A stretch of 49,017 nucleotides of DNA from contig NZ_CANLRP010000047.1 in the NCBI RefSeq assembly GCF_947493425.1, forward strand, positions 1-49,017. Reading direction: 5' to 3'. Below, piece by piece: positions 27,301 through 35,821 of the stretch (position 1 is the first letter of the stretch; each line of letters starts with the position of its first letter). This stretch comes from an uncultured Microscilla sp. (GTDB lineage: Bacteria > Bacteroidota > Bacteroidia > Cytophagales > Microscillaceae). The position numbers and the translations under genes are program-made. The notes beneath the pieces are model-generated. The model saw only the letters and a list, made by a program, of their open reading frames with translations, had not been told where the DNA came from and did no database searches.

Positions 27301-30300
27301 GTGGGAATCGTCTACTGATGGAACCACCTGGACAGAAGTTCCAAGCTCAGCAGGACTCACTACTTTACCTTTCTCAAATTTGACTTCCAATACTTTTTTC
27401 AGGGCTTTTGTACAAAACGGAGCCTGCGCTGCGGAGGCTTCTAACTATGCCGTACTGCTCATAGGAGGACCTAGTGCCCCAACTTCTGGGGGAGATCAGT
27501 CTAGGTGTGGTACAGGTACGGTTGATTTAACCGCCACTGGTTCAAGCGATGGCAATTACCGTTGGTATTTAGCCGCTACCGGTGGTACTTCACAGGGTAC
27601 TAATGCTACTTTTACTACACCAAGCCTTGCTGCGGGCAGCCATACTTTCTATGTAGCCATAGCTGGGGCTACCTGCGAAAGCGCCCGTGTTCCGATAAAC
27701 GTGACCGTAAATGCAGATCCTACTCCGGCAGTGGCAGGAGCCACCACTGCTTGTCCTGCTCAAACAGAGACTTATACTACTACCAACAATGCCGGAAATA
27801 CCTATAATTGGGAAGTAACCAATGGTACCATTACCACAGGTCAGGGTACTGCCTCGGCTACGGTAGAATGGGGAACGCCTGGAGCAGCCACTGTAAAGGT
27901 AACCGAAACCACTCCTGATGGTTGTGTTGTTACGACAGCTGACTATGCTGTGACTATCAATGGCGCATCTGCTGAGCCTACAGTAACCAACGGGTCAAAC
28001 TGTGGTACAGGTACTGTAAACCTAAGCGCGGGTGGAGCTACCGGACCAATGAAATATCGCTGGTATGATGCTGCTACGGGTGGCAATATGTTGAAAGAAT
28101 CAGCCAATGCTGCTGACCCTAATTTTACAACACCTTCTATTGCCACCACAACAAGTTATTTTGTAAGTATTATCAACGGCACCTGTGAAAGTGATAGGGT
28201 AGAGGTCATTGCAACTATTTTTCCGGGGACACCCGCTGACCCTACAGCAGCCGCTACACCTGACACTCGATGTGGAGCTGGAAATGCCGACTTTACTGCC
28301 TCAGGTTTGGCAGCCAGTGGAGAAACTTATCGTTGGTATGATGCATCTACTGGAGGAAACTTGCTACAGGATGATGCTTCTCCAAACTTTTCAATTGGAG
28401 TAACTGCTACTACTACTTATTATGTAAGCATTAATAACAATGCTTGTGGAGGCGAAAGTAATCGGGTACCTGTAACTGTGACTGTTACAAGTTCAGGTGG
28501 AACTCCTCCTAATGTAACCAATCAGTCTCGCTGTGGTACAGGTGACATTGTTTTGACAGCAGCAAAAGCAGATGCTACTGCCCCTGCTGCCGGAGAAGAG
28601 TTTAGGTGGTATGATGCAGCAACCGCAGGAACTTTACTGGAAAGTAACACGGGTTCTTTTACTATTACAAACTTATCAACTACCAGTAGCTACTATGTAA
28701 GCTTTTATAATGGAAGTTGTGAAACCGACCGGGTAGAGGTGACTGCCACTATAGAACAGTTGCCTACGCCTGCCGTTGTTGATGCTTCAAGGTGTGAAGC
28801 TGGTACTGTGACCCTTACTGCCAATGGCGCGGGTGCAGGGCAAGTCTACAAATGGTATTTAGACGCTTCTACTACATCGCATTTGAAATTGTCAGCTGAC
28901 GAAAACGACAATACCTATACTACCCCAAGTCTTGCTTCCACCCGTGATTTTTACGTGGCAATTGCCAAGGCTGATGGCTCTTGTGAAGGTAGCCGCTCTA
29001 AGGTAACAGCCATTATCAATAGTGCAGGTACTTCACCAACAGCTCCTACAGCAGTGGCTATTCCAGCTGCACGCTGTGGCGCAGGAACATTTTTACTGGA
29101 TGCTTCTGGAGCTACTGGAGGGCAAGTTTACAAATGGTATGATGCTGATCAGACTACCTTACTTAAAACCAGTACAGACCATTTAGATACTACATTTACT
29201 ACGCCTTCTGTTGGTGCTACTAAAAGTTTTTATGTAAGTATATTGGATGCAAGCTGCGGAAACACAGAAAGCACACTTACTCAGGTAGATGCAACTGTAA
29301 GTGCAGGTGTGGCTGACCCCGTAGCAACTGCTGGCGAAAACTGTGGACCTGGTACAGTGACACTATCGGCTACAGGAGGAGTTGATGGGCAATACCGTTG
29401 GTATGATAACCCAACTAGTACCACAAGTTTGGGGCAAAACTCAAGCTTTACTACTCCAAGTCTTACTGCCACTACTACTTATTATGTAAGTTTATTTAAT
29501 GGCACTTGCGAAACTGACCGTGTACCGGTAGTAGCAACGATTAATGCCAACCCTACCCCGACAATTTCAGGAACTAACCTTGCCTGTACTGGAACTACAG
29601 TTACTTATAACGCCGGAAGCACAGGCAACACTTATGTTTGGAATGTTACAGGGGGAACCATTCAATCAGGAGCTGGTACTGCATCCATCACTGTAGATTG
29701 GGGCGTGGGTACTGTAGGCTCTATTACCTTGGATGAGAGTATTGGAGGATGTACCGCACAAATTGTGAAGAATATTAGCATCAAACCTGTGCCCACTCCT
29801 GCTTTAGTAGGAATTGTAGGAAACTGTATCGCAGAACAAACTACCTATTCTACGGCAGCAGTATCAGGAAACACTTATACCTGGACAGTCAATGGAGGTA
29901 CAGTAGCTTCGGGGCAAGGTACTAATTCTATTACCGTAACCTGGGGCACTTCAGGCGCTAAATCGATAAGTGTAGAAGAGGATAATGGAGCTTGTAAAGT
30001 AACAGCAAGCGCCAATGTAAACCCAACCCCTGTAATTACAGGAGCTACTACTGCTTGCCAGAACGTAGCTGGAACCATTTACTCTACCCCCAACAATGCT
30101 GGCAATACCTATAATTGGGTGATTACAGGTGGAACTATAGACAATGGGGCAGGTACTCATCAGATTTCGGTCACCTGGACTGATGCTACAGCCGGAACCC
30201 TTACATTGACTGAGACCGACCCACTGGCATGTGCTACCACCACGGCAACATTCAATGTTTCTATTTTTACCAAACCTACAGCTCCAACTGTTACTGGTGA

Positions 30301-32035
30301 TATGAATATCTGTGCGTTTACTACTGGTACCACTTATGAAGCTACTTATACTATTACTTCGCCAGATGCTAACTACATATACTCTTGGAGCATAGTAAAT
30401 GCCAGTGATGGACAAATAGTGTCTACTAACACGGCTGATTCTACTGAGGTAAAAATCAGGTGGAGCAATAATTTACCGTTTAGTGGGTTAGATGTAGCTG
30501 ACGCGAAATTTAGAGTATTGGCCAAAATCAAAAGTACGAACTGTAGTGGAGATTTTAATGAGCAAACGGTTACTGTAAAACGTACACCAATAAAACCTCA
30601 ATTAACTGATAATACTGACTCTGTGTATGTGAATAATGTAAGAACCTATGCGCTTACCACCAATAATACAGGGAGTACTTATGCCTGGACAGTAACGGGA
30701 GGAACGATTCAATCGGGTGCTGGTACCAACCAAATTACTGTAAAGTGGGCGGCTACTGCCGGTACAGGCGAAGTATACGCCAAAGAGATAGTAACCAATA
30801 CCAATTGTGAAAACTTCTCAGATACAGCCAGGGTAAGCATTTTCCCTTATAGTATTACTGCAAGTGCTTTATCACCTCAAATTTGCGAGGGTGGGCAAGT
30901 AAGACTCAAAGGAGTGGATGCCAACGCTGCGAAATTTGAGTGGTATGATGCTTCAACTGGTGGTACCAAACTGGGAGAGTCTACCAATAGTGGGTTGTCA
31001 TCTGATACCTTACGAATTACGCAAAATAATTTAGGTAATTTTATTTACTACGTCACTCCTGTCACAGCGTCTGGAGCCAAAGGAGCTGATGATTCTGCTG
31101 GAGACAATGCCCGTATTCCAGTAGTATTTGATGTGGTAGTAAACGATCCTACTAACTTTACAATTGTAGGCGATACTACCAATGCTCAAAACTGTACGCC
31201 TAATGGAGCTGGTGGTGGAGCAGTAGCACTTACCACAGTTTCGGGAGGTTTTGGTGGAGCACCTTATACCTATCTTTGGACTAAGACAGGTGATGCTGCT
31301 TATAATGCTACTACAAAAGACATTACAGATTTGACTCCGGGGACTTATAATGTACAGGTGACCGATGCAGGAGGGTGTACTTCTAACATTATTTCTTTCC
31401 TTATAGAAGATAGACGTCAATATGTAACTGATGCTAAGATCACTCCTACAAGTTCTGGAAGCTTACTGGTAAACTCAGTAGGAGATACTGCTACCATTAC
31501 AGTGGGCGAGTCAGTTATACTGGCTGCTACTGCTACCGATGCGGCTACTTTTGCCTGGACGGCAGATACCGATGCCGATGTGGCAAATATTTCGGATGCT
31601 ACATTAGGAGCACCTACAATGACTCCTAAGCAAACGACGCGTTATTCAGTATTACTAGCCAATAGTAAAGGATGTGATACTACGGTATCAGTTGTAGTAA
31701 GGGTTCTAAGTTTTCAGGTATTTGTACCTACTATGTTTACCCCTAACAATGATCAGAAAAATGATTTGTTCCAGGTCTTTGGCAACCAAGTAGAAACATT
31801 GGGCATAAAAGTGTATAACCGGGAAGGCAAATTGGTATATGAAAGTAATGATAAGGCGGAGTTTTTGGGAAGCGACGAATTTGGAATAAAAACAAGTGAG
31901 ACTCAAAACAAAGGTTGGGATGGAACCTTTGAAGAAAAACCGTTGCCTAAAGGAAATTATGTATGGTATTTGACAGGAAAGTTTAAAAATGGCGTAGAAA
32001 TTAAAAAATCGGGCAACGTGCTGTTGGTACGATAA
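24389..32035 (+). CDS. Giant secreted multi-repeat protein with type IX sorting domain
   Basis: This 2548-residue protein is predicted to cross the outer membrane by the type IX system and act at the cell surface, as an adhesin or motility protein. After the signal peptide (ending near SLQAQ) come about nine ELWxSDGT-type repeats (about residues 35-500). Six NHL repeats follow (about 600-940, each with (Y/L)VADxxNxxIRK), enough for one six-bladed propeller. About eight Ig-like units with RCGxG and YRWYDAATGG (about 1035-2200) are interleaved with five PKD-like units carrying GNTYxWxVTGGTI. The C-terminus (2444-2548) begins FVPTMFTPNNDQKNDLF and ends GNVLLVR, the gliding-motility-associated CHU_C-type (type B) sorting signal. 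It overlaps the PorP/SprF gene by one base. Confidence 0.93.
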   Translation: MISLSKPLKGFSKFSFFLLCQFLIFSSLQAQHQEPVVIDVFPGFNNSSNPSELTAIGDKLIFNATGSGVGKEPHISDGTVPNTGILSDIFASSNSSSASYFTEFSTGGQTYAYYFANDGTNSGALYRTNMATGTTEFVENVNPTGSPSPNQGAGNGEFLVNVNGTLFFAGQHPLKRQELFKSDGTVGGASLVKDINNTKVGGGVGGPADPTIPSNPENLTNINGTLFFTADADFDGGGSSINRELWVSDGTEAGTQMVLDINPGGSSNPSNLVEKDGLCYFLADDGTGTALWKSDGTPGNTSKITFPAGTTVDANAGLVNSNNILFFAANDATDGTELWISPDGSTVGRLKDIFPGTSSSNPTGFVDVGGICYFSAVGETTGAELWKSNGTAPGTVLVKDIQPGSFPSSPQNLTAVRGLVNGATKSIVYFTAFRGDKGIELFKSDGTDAGTVLVKDINPLTASGASKITGLTAVRVKPDKDGLFFAGFDGDQNIGTELWYAKPCPTASLTYGTLSICKNAGCASPTLTGEDGEDVSGGTYTINPTGLPIDASTGELCPNAGVASGAYTITYKVTKGICDIEAKYTITVVDGGSSSSLQVSSFATGFNFNVDPSDGSNGNETTSDAPAGMVKSPDGVYLYVSDERNHVIKKVRVSDSTVSIVAGSVGASGLVNDPVGTNARFNHPSGLAIDDAGILYVADKDNHVIRAIANPDGAATVTTVAGDGTSGDAIGASTSARFREPSDVAVDFSGNLYVADKNNHKIKKVDLNTNTVSILAGPAVGTVFPAGATDGTASIARFFFPTSIALDRSGNLFVADRHNNIIRQVATSSGATSTYAGDISQTNALYVDGAAASARFNHPTGITVDMVGNVYVADTRNQVIRKISGGQVTTIAGIANDRGLTNGTAQAAKFNYPGSIYADLEQNIYVGDKVNQIVRRYYISNPSGFVTTGRAVCASVAGNLTLQDATGTVTKWESSTDGTTWTEVPSSAGLTTLPFSNLTSNTFFRAFVQNGACAAEASNYAVLLIGGPSAPTSGGDQSRCGTGTVDLTATGSSDGNYRWYLAATGGTSQGTNATFTTPSLAAGSHTFYVAIAGATCESARVPINVTVNADPTPAVAGATTACPAQTETYTTTNNAGNTYNWEVTNGTITTGQGTASATVEWGTPGAATVKVTETTPDGCVVTTADYAVTINGASAEPTVTNGSNCGTGTVNLSAGGATGPMKYRWYDAATGGNMLKESANAADPNFTTPSIATTTSYFVSIINGTCESDRVEVIATIFPGTPADPTAAATPDTRCGAGNADFTASGLAASGETYRWYDASTGGNLLQDDASPNFSIGVTATTTYYVSINNNACGGESNRVPVTVTVTSSGGTPPNVTNQSRCGTGDIVLTAAKADATAPAAGEEFRWYDAATAGTLLESNTGSFTITNLSTTSSYYVSFYNGSCETDRVEVTATIEQLPTPAVVDASRCEAGTVTLTANGAGAGQVYKWYLDASTTSHLKLSADENDNTYTTPSLASTRDFYVAIAKADGSCEGSRSKVTAIINSAGTSPTAPTAVAIPAARCGAGTFLLDASGATGGQVYKWYDADQTTLLKTSTDHLDTTFTTPSVGATKSFYVSILDASCGNTESTLTQVDATVSAGVADPVATAGENCGPGTVTLSATGGVDGQYRWYDNPTSTTSLGQNSSFTTPSLTATTTYYVSLFNGTCETDRVPVVATINANPTPTISGTNLACTGTTVTYNAGSTGNTYVWNVTGGTIQSGAGTASITVDWGVGTVGSITLDESIGGCTAQIVKNISIKPVPTPALVGIVGNCIAEQTTYSTAAVSGNTYTWTVNGGTVASGQGTNSITVTWGTSGAKSISVEEDNGACKVTASANVNPTPVITGATTACQNVAGTIYSTPNNAGNTYNWVITGGTIDNGAGTHQISVTWTDATAGTLTLTETDPLACATTTATFNVSIFTKPTAPTVTGDMNICAFTTGTTYEATYTITSPDANYIYSWSIVNASDGQIVSTNTADSTEVKIRWSNNLPFSGLDVADAKFRVLAKIKSTNCSGDFNEQTVTVKRTPIKPQLTDNTDSVYVNNVRTYALTTNNTGSTYAWTVTGGTIQSGAGTNQITVKWAATAGTGEVYAKEIVTNTNCENFSDTARVSIFPYSITASALSPQICEGGQVRLKGVDANAAKFEWYDASTGGTKLGESTNSGLSSDTLRITQNNLGNFIYYVTPVTASGAKGADDSAGDNARIPVVFDVVVNDPTNFTIVGDTTNAQNCTPNGAGGGAVALTTVSGGFGGAPYTYLWTKTGDAAYNATTKDITDLTPGTYNVQVTDAGGCTSNIISFLIEDRRQYVTDAKITPTSSGSLLVNSVGDTATITVGESVILAATATDAATFAWTADTDADVANISDATLGAPTMTPKQTTRYSVLLANSKGCDTTVSVVVRVLSFQVFVPTMFTPNNDQKNDLFQVFGNQVETLGIKVYNREGKLVYESNDKAEFLGSDEFGIKTSETQNKGWDGTFEEKPLPKGNYVWYLTGKFKNGVEIKKSGNVLLVR

Positions 32036-33603
32036 TGTATATAAAGAATTGTATGAAGTTGAAAATGAACCACCATAAAGCAAGAAAAGTATTACTAGGA
32101 GTTTTAATCATTGTGTTGATAACCAGTGTCAGGTTGTTGGCACAATCGGTTTCTTACTCCCAGTTTCACCTTTCTCCTATGCAAACAAACCCTGGAATGA
32201 TAGCATCTTATAATCAGCCACAAGCGATTATGAGTTACCGTAGAATGAATGTAGGTGGAGGAGTAGGGGCAGCGTTTGAAACCCCTATGTTTTCGATCAC
32301 TCATCCACTGATTACAAAAACCAGGGGGAGAATAGCAGGTTTTGGTTTTTCAGCCGTAAATGATAGGTTAGGAGCAGACGGAGCATTACAGATTACAGGT
32401 TTAAGTGCTGGTGCAGCTTATAACCATCAAATAGGCCGGGCACAATACATTAGTTTAGGTGTGCAAGGTGGTTATTTCTGGCAGAGTATCAACATTGACC
32501 GTTTGACAACCGGGAGTCAATGGATTAACGGGGAGTTTTTGAATACAGCGGCAAGCAATGAAGTTTTTGATATTACCGCCATTAGCTACCCAACCATGAA
32601 TGCTGGGCTATATTGGTACTTTACCGATTCAGACTCTACCTCTAATACCAGGGCTTTTCTGGGTATTTCGGGGCAAAACCTCAATCAACCCAATGTTTCG
32701 TTAAGTGCTAAAGAAGAGCGAATACCCATTAGCCTTGTTTTTACTGGAGGAGTTACTGCTTACCAGAGTGAAAAACTTAAGATTATGCCTAATATACGTT
32801 GGATACAGCAAGATGGGGGCAACCGACAGGTGAATATTGGTTCTATGTTTTGGTATAATTATGCACCATTTAGTGGATTTATCAAACCTGGAAATGTAGG
32901 AGTGGGGCTTTGGTATGAGTTAAACGGAGCCGCCATTGTGTCTGTAGAAATGAACCAACCCAAGTACTCGGTAGCTTTTAGTTATGATTTAAGTATGGAT
33001 CGTCAGGCGAAAAGGTTAAGTGCTTTTGAGCTGAAAGTAGGGTTTAGGATAGGTAAAAAAGAAGTAAAGCGTAAACCAAAACCTGATGAGATCAAACAAG
33101 ATACAATACGACCAAAAGATGATAAGTTTATTTACACAGTAGTAGTTACCAAGCGTAACCGTAGAATAATAGGCCGTGATACTATTGCTACTGATCCTGT
33201 AAAGGCTGATAATGTGCCTCCAAAGAATTTAACTACCCGTGACCTTGAGATACTCAAGTCTACGGCGTATTTCTATTATACCAATGATGATATTAATAAA
33301 GCAACGGAATCATTGTTAAACGACATTGTTGTAATTCTTAAAAAACACCCTGACATTTATCTGGAGCTCGAAGGACATACCTGTAACATAGGGGAAACCG
33401 AAGACGCCAATCAAAATCTTTCGGAAAGAAGAGCAAGTGCGGTGAAAAAATACCTGGTAAATAAAGGAATAGATACGGATCGACTAAAAACCGTAGGATA
33501 TGGTTCTAAGAGGCCAGTAGCGTCTAATAAAACCGAATTTGGTAAAATAAGGAACCGAAGGGTAAAGTTTAAGTTGATAAAAACTGAAGAAAAGAAAAAA
33601 TAG
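32035..33603 (+). CDS. PorP/SprF-type membrane protein fused to an OmpA domain
   Basis: PorP/SprF proteins assist attachment or export of a specific type IX cargo. This one is 522 residues; most relatives have about 300-350 residues. A signal peptide (cleavage near LLAQS) leads to SVSYSQFHLSPMQTNPG, the family's opening motif, and a predicted outer-membrane barrel to about residue 335. A linker with many Lys and Asp residues and then an OmpA-like peptidoglycan-binding domain (about 400-522) follow. The latter contains LELEGHTCNIG and NLSERRASAVKKYL. The usual Asp of the GHTD motif is Cys here, while the Arg is kept. Its ATG overlaps the TAA of the giant gene (TAATG), so translation is probably coupled. 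Later ATGs at 32053 and 32065 are possible. Confidence 0.92.
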   Translation: MYIKNCMKLKMNHHKARKVLLGVLIIVLITSVRLLAQSVSYSQFHLSPMQTNPGMIASYNQPQAIMSYRRMNVGGGVGAAFETPMFSITHPLITKTRGRIAGFGFSAVNDRLGADGALQITGLSAGAAYNHQIGRAQYISLGVQGGYFWQSINIDRLTTGSQWINGEFLNTAASNEVFDITAISYPTMNAGLYWYFTDSDSTSNTRAFLGISGQNLNQPNVSLSAKEERIPISLVFTGGVTAYQSEKLKIMPNIRWIQQDGGNRQVNIGSMFWYNYAPFSGFIKPGNVGVGLWYELNGAAIVSVEMNQPKYSVAFSYDLSMDRQAKRLSAFELKVGFRIGKKEVKRKPKPDEIKQDTIRPKDDKFIYTVVVTKRNRRIIGRDTIATDPVKADNVPPKNLTTRDLEILKSTAYFYYTNDDINKATESLLNDIVVILKKHPDIYLELEGHTCNIGETEDANQNLSERRASAVKKYLVNKGIDTDRLKTVGYGSKRPVASNKTEFGKIRNRRVKFKLIKTEEKKK

Positions 33604-33620
33604 AAGAATAAAAATTACTA

Positions 33621-33659
33621 AAAAAGGAGAGCCTGTGAGTTACTAGGTTCTCCTTTTTT
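33621..33659 (+). terminator. Intrinsic terminator after the PorP/SprF-OmpA gene
   Basis: AAAAAGGAGAGCCT (33621-33634) pairs with AGGTTCTCCTTTTT (33645-33658) with one G-T wobble, ending in a T-run. It ends the giant-protein/SprF transcription unit. Confidence 0.85.
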
Positions 33660-33873
33660 ATTTGTCTGAGAGTGAAAAATATGGTGAAAGGCATATTTGC
33701 TTTGATATAATTTGGGTCTTATGCATTAACGTAGAAAAAGCAGTATTTTATTTTGTTGAATATACCCTGTTCTTCTTTATTTTAAAAGGTTATTTTTGTT
33801 GGGGGATTTAGAACTTTCTACATAGGCTAGAATGAATCCCGGTGGTGCTTTTCTTTTTTCGATAAAATTCTTT

Positions 33874-33881
33874 TAACTTTG
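33874..33881 (+). promoter_or_regulatory. Candidate Bacteroidota -7 promoter element of metK
   Basis: TAACTTTG matches the TAnnTTTG -7 consensus of the phylum. It lies 43 bp before the metK ATG. A T-rich stretch about 20 bp upstream could serve as the -33 element, but a true TTTG is missing. No SAM riboswitch was recognised in the leader. Confidence 0.45.
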
Positions 33882-33924
33882 GCTGCTTTTTAAATTAATT
33901 AGGAAACAATATTAAATAGACTCA

Positions 33925-35178
33925 ATGGCATATTTGTTTACGTCTGAATCAGTTTCGGAAGGACACCCTGATAAGGTATCTGATCAGATTTCTGATGCAC
34001 TTATCGATTATTTTTTAGCTTATGACCCTAGCTCAAAAGTGGCTTGCGAAACTCTTGTAACTACTGGACAGGTTGTTTTGGCAGGTGAAGTGAAGTCTGA
34101 TGCTTACCTTGATGTACAGGAAATAGCAAGAGAAGTAATCAAGAAAATTGGTTATACCAAGTCAGAATACATGTTTGAAGCAACTTCTTGTGGTGTTTTG
34201 TCTGCTATCCACGAACAATCTCCTGATATTAACCAAGGTGTAGATAGACAAAAGCCAGAAGAACAAGGCGCGGGTGATCAGGGAATGATGTTTGGTTATG
34301 CGACCAACGAAACTGCCAACTATATGCCACTAGCCTTAGATTTGTCGCACAAAATTCTGAAAGAGCTTGCGGATATGAGACGCGAAGCAAGCGATATTAA
34401 ATATCTTAGACCTGATGCAAAATCTCAAGTAACTATTGAATATAGTGATGATAATAAACCTGTTCGTATAGACACCATTGTTGTATCTACGCAACATGAC
34501 GATTTCGATACGGAGGAAGCTATGCAGGCAAAAATTCGTGAGGATATTATCAGTTTCTTGATTCCTCGTGTGAAAGCCCAGCTCCCTGAACATATTCAAG
34601 CGTTGTTCAACGATGATATTACATACCATATCAATCCTACTGGTAAGTTTGTAATTGGTGGTCCTCATGGAGATACTGGATTGACAGGTAGAAAAATTAT
34701 TGTTGATACTTACGGTGGCAAGGGAGCACATGGTGGAGGTGCTTTTTCTGGAAAAGACCCTTCAAAAGTAGATAGAAGTGCAGCGTATGCTTCTCGTCAC
34801 ATTGCCAAAAATTTGGTAGCTGCCGGAGTAGCTGACGAAATTTTAGTACAAGTTTCTTATGCTATTGGTGTTGCCCAACCTACCAGTATTATGGTAGATA
34901 CTTACGGAAGCGCCAAGGTAGATATGACCGACGCTGTAATAGGACAAAAAGTAGCAGAAGTGTTCGACATGCGTCCTTATTACATTGAGCAAAGGTTGAA
35001 GTTGCGTAACCCGATGTATCAGGAAACAGCTGCTTACGGCCACATGGGGCGTGAGTCTGAAACCATAACCAAAACTTTCAATGCAGGGAAATCAAATGAA
35101 AAGACTGTAGAAGTTGATTTGTTTACCTGGGAAAAATTAGATTATGTAGATAAGGTAAAGGCAGCTTTTGGCTTGTAG
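33925..35178 (+). CDS. metK: S-adenosylmethionine synthetase
   Basis: This makes S-adenosylmethionine from ATP and methionine. It has 417 residues. Signature segments are [18 protein letters not shown] at the start, [12 protein letters not shown], the P-loop-like [20 protein letters not shown], and [19 protein letters not shown]. The enzyme is a cytoplasmic tetramer in known cases. The gene has its own candidate promoter and a perfect-stem terminator 24 bp after the stop, so it is a monocistronic unit. Confidence 0.97.
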   Translation: MAYLFTSESVSEGHPDKVSDQISDALIDYFLAYDPSSKVACETLVTTGQVVLAGEVKSDAYLDVQEIAREVIKKIGYTKSEYMFEATSCGVLSAIHEQSPDINQGVDRQKPEEQGAGDQGMMFGYATNETANYMPLALDLSHKILKELADMRREASDIKYLRPDAKSQVTIEYSDDNKPVRIDTIVVSTQHDDFDTEEAMQAKIREDIISFLIPRVKAQLPEHIQALFNDDITYHINPTGKFVIGGPHGDTGLTGRKIIVDTYGGKGAHGGGAFSGKDPSKVDRSAAYASRHIAKNLVAAGVADEILVQVSYAIGVAQPTSIMVDTYGSAKVDMTDAVIGQKVAEVFDMRPYYIEQRLKLRNPMYQETAAYGHMGRESETITKTFNAGKSNEKTVEVDLFTWEKLDYVDKVKAAFGL

Positions 35179-35201
35179 TTATCCAACGAAACCGAAAACA
35201 T

Positions 35202-35245
35202 AAAAAAGCCCTCTAAACATTTTTAAATGTTTAGAGGGCTTTTTT
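35202..35245. terminator. Strong bidirectional-looking terminator after metK
   Basis: A perfect 21-bp stem (35202-35222 with 35225-35245) has a 2-nt TT loop. The A-run before and the T-run after (AAAAAAGCCCTC...GAGGGCTTTTTT) mean it could stop transcription from both sides, but only metK on the plus strand needs it. Confidence 0.92.
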
Positions 35246-35312
35246 AATAGTTGAATACAAACAAACATGTATATAGCAAAGTTGTGATGATACAACAAAT
35301 TAATGTATACAT

Positions 35313-35741
35313 ATGCAAGAAAGATCGTTTCCGAAATGGATGACTACTATGCTGCGCATGGCAGCTATTTACAACATACTATGGGGAGCCTGGGTCACCT
35401 TATTTCCTTTTCATTTTTTTGATTTAGCACATTTGCCCCGCCCCAATTATGCAGCTATCTGGCAGGCAGTAGGAATGATTGTAGGTTGTTATGGAATAGC
35501 TTATTGGGTAGCCTCTTACAACCCTTACAAACATTGGGGAATTGTATTGGTAGGTTTTTTGGGTAAAGTGTTTGGACCTATTGGTTTTTTGCAACACGTA
35601 ATGCAAGGTTCTTTGCCGTGGGTGTTTGGATTGCATAATATTACCAACGACCTGGTATGGCTTGTTCCTTTTGGCTTGGTATTGTATGGCGCATATAAAC
35701 AGTACAAGCAAGCATCAGGTAAAATAAAAGAAGTGGCATAA
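35313..35741 (+). CDS. Small four-helix membrane protein
   Basis: This is a 142-residue hydrophobic protein with about four membrane helices (residues 12-30, 48-65, 73-92 and 112-130). It has conserved-looking WGAW, GxxGKVFGPIGF and NDLVWLVPF segments. I do not recognise a named family with confidence. It lies 80 bp before the ABC exporter gene on the same strand and could be co-transcribed with it, but no functional link is visible. Confidence 0.75.
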   Translation: MQERSFPKWMTTMLRMAAIYNILWGAWVTLFPFHFFDLAHLPRPNYAAIWQAVGMIVGCYGIAYWVASYNPYKHWGIVLVGFLGKVFGPIGFLQHVMQGSLPWVFGLHNITNDLVWLVPFGLVLYGAYKQYKQASGKIKEVA

Positions 35742-35821
35742 AAATCATTTGTGTTTTACATCTTCTGGCGTGGTTCATGAAATCTTTATAAATTTACCAG
35801 ACACAATTTAAAAAGATTTCT

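Noticed and set aside
24389..32035. Long minus-strand frames within the giant gene
   Set aside because: They mirror the strongly biased repeats of the real gene and translate into Pro/Ala/Val-rich sequence without domains or signals.
33661..33924. SAM riboswitch upstream of metK
   Set aside because: I looked for the conserved cores of known SAM riboswitches and found nothing convincing; only a promoter-like TAACTTTG is visible.
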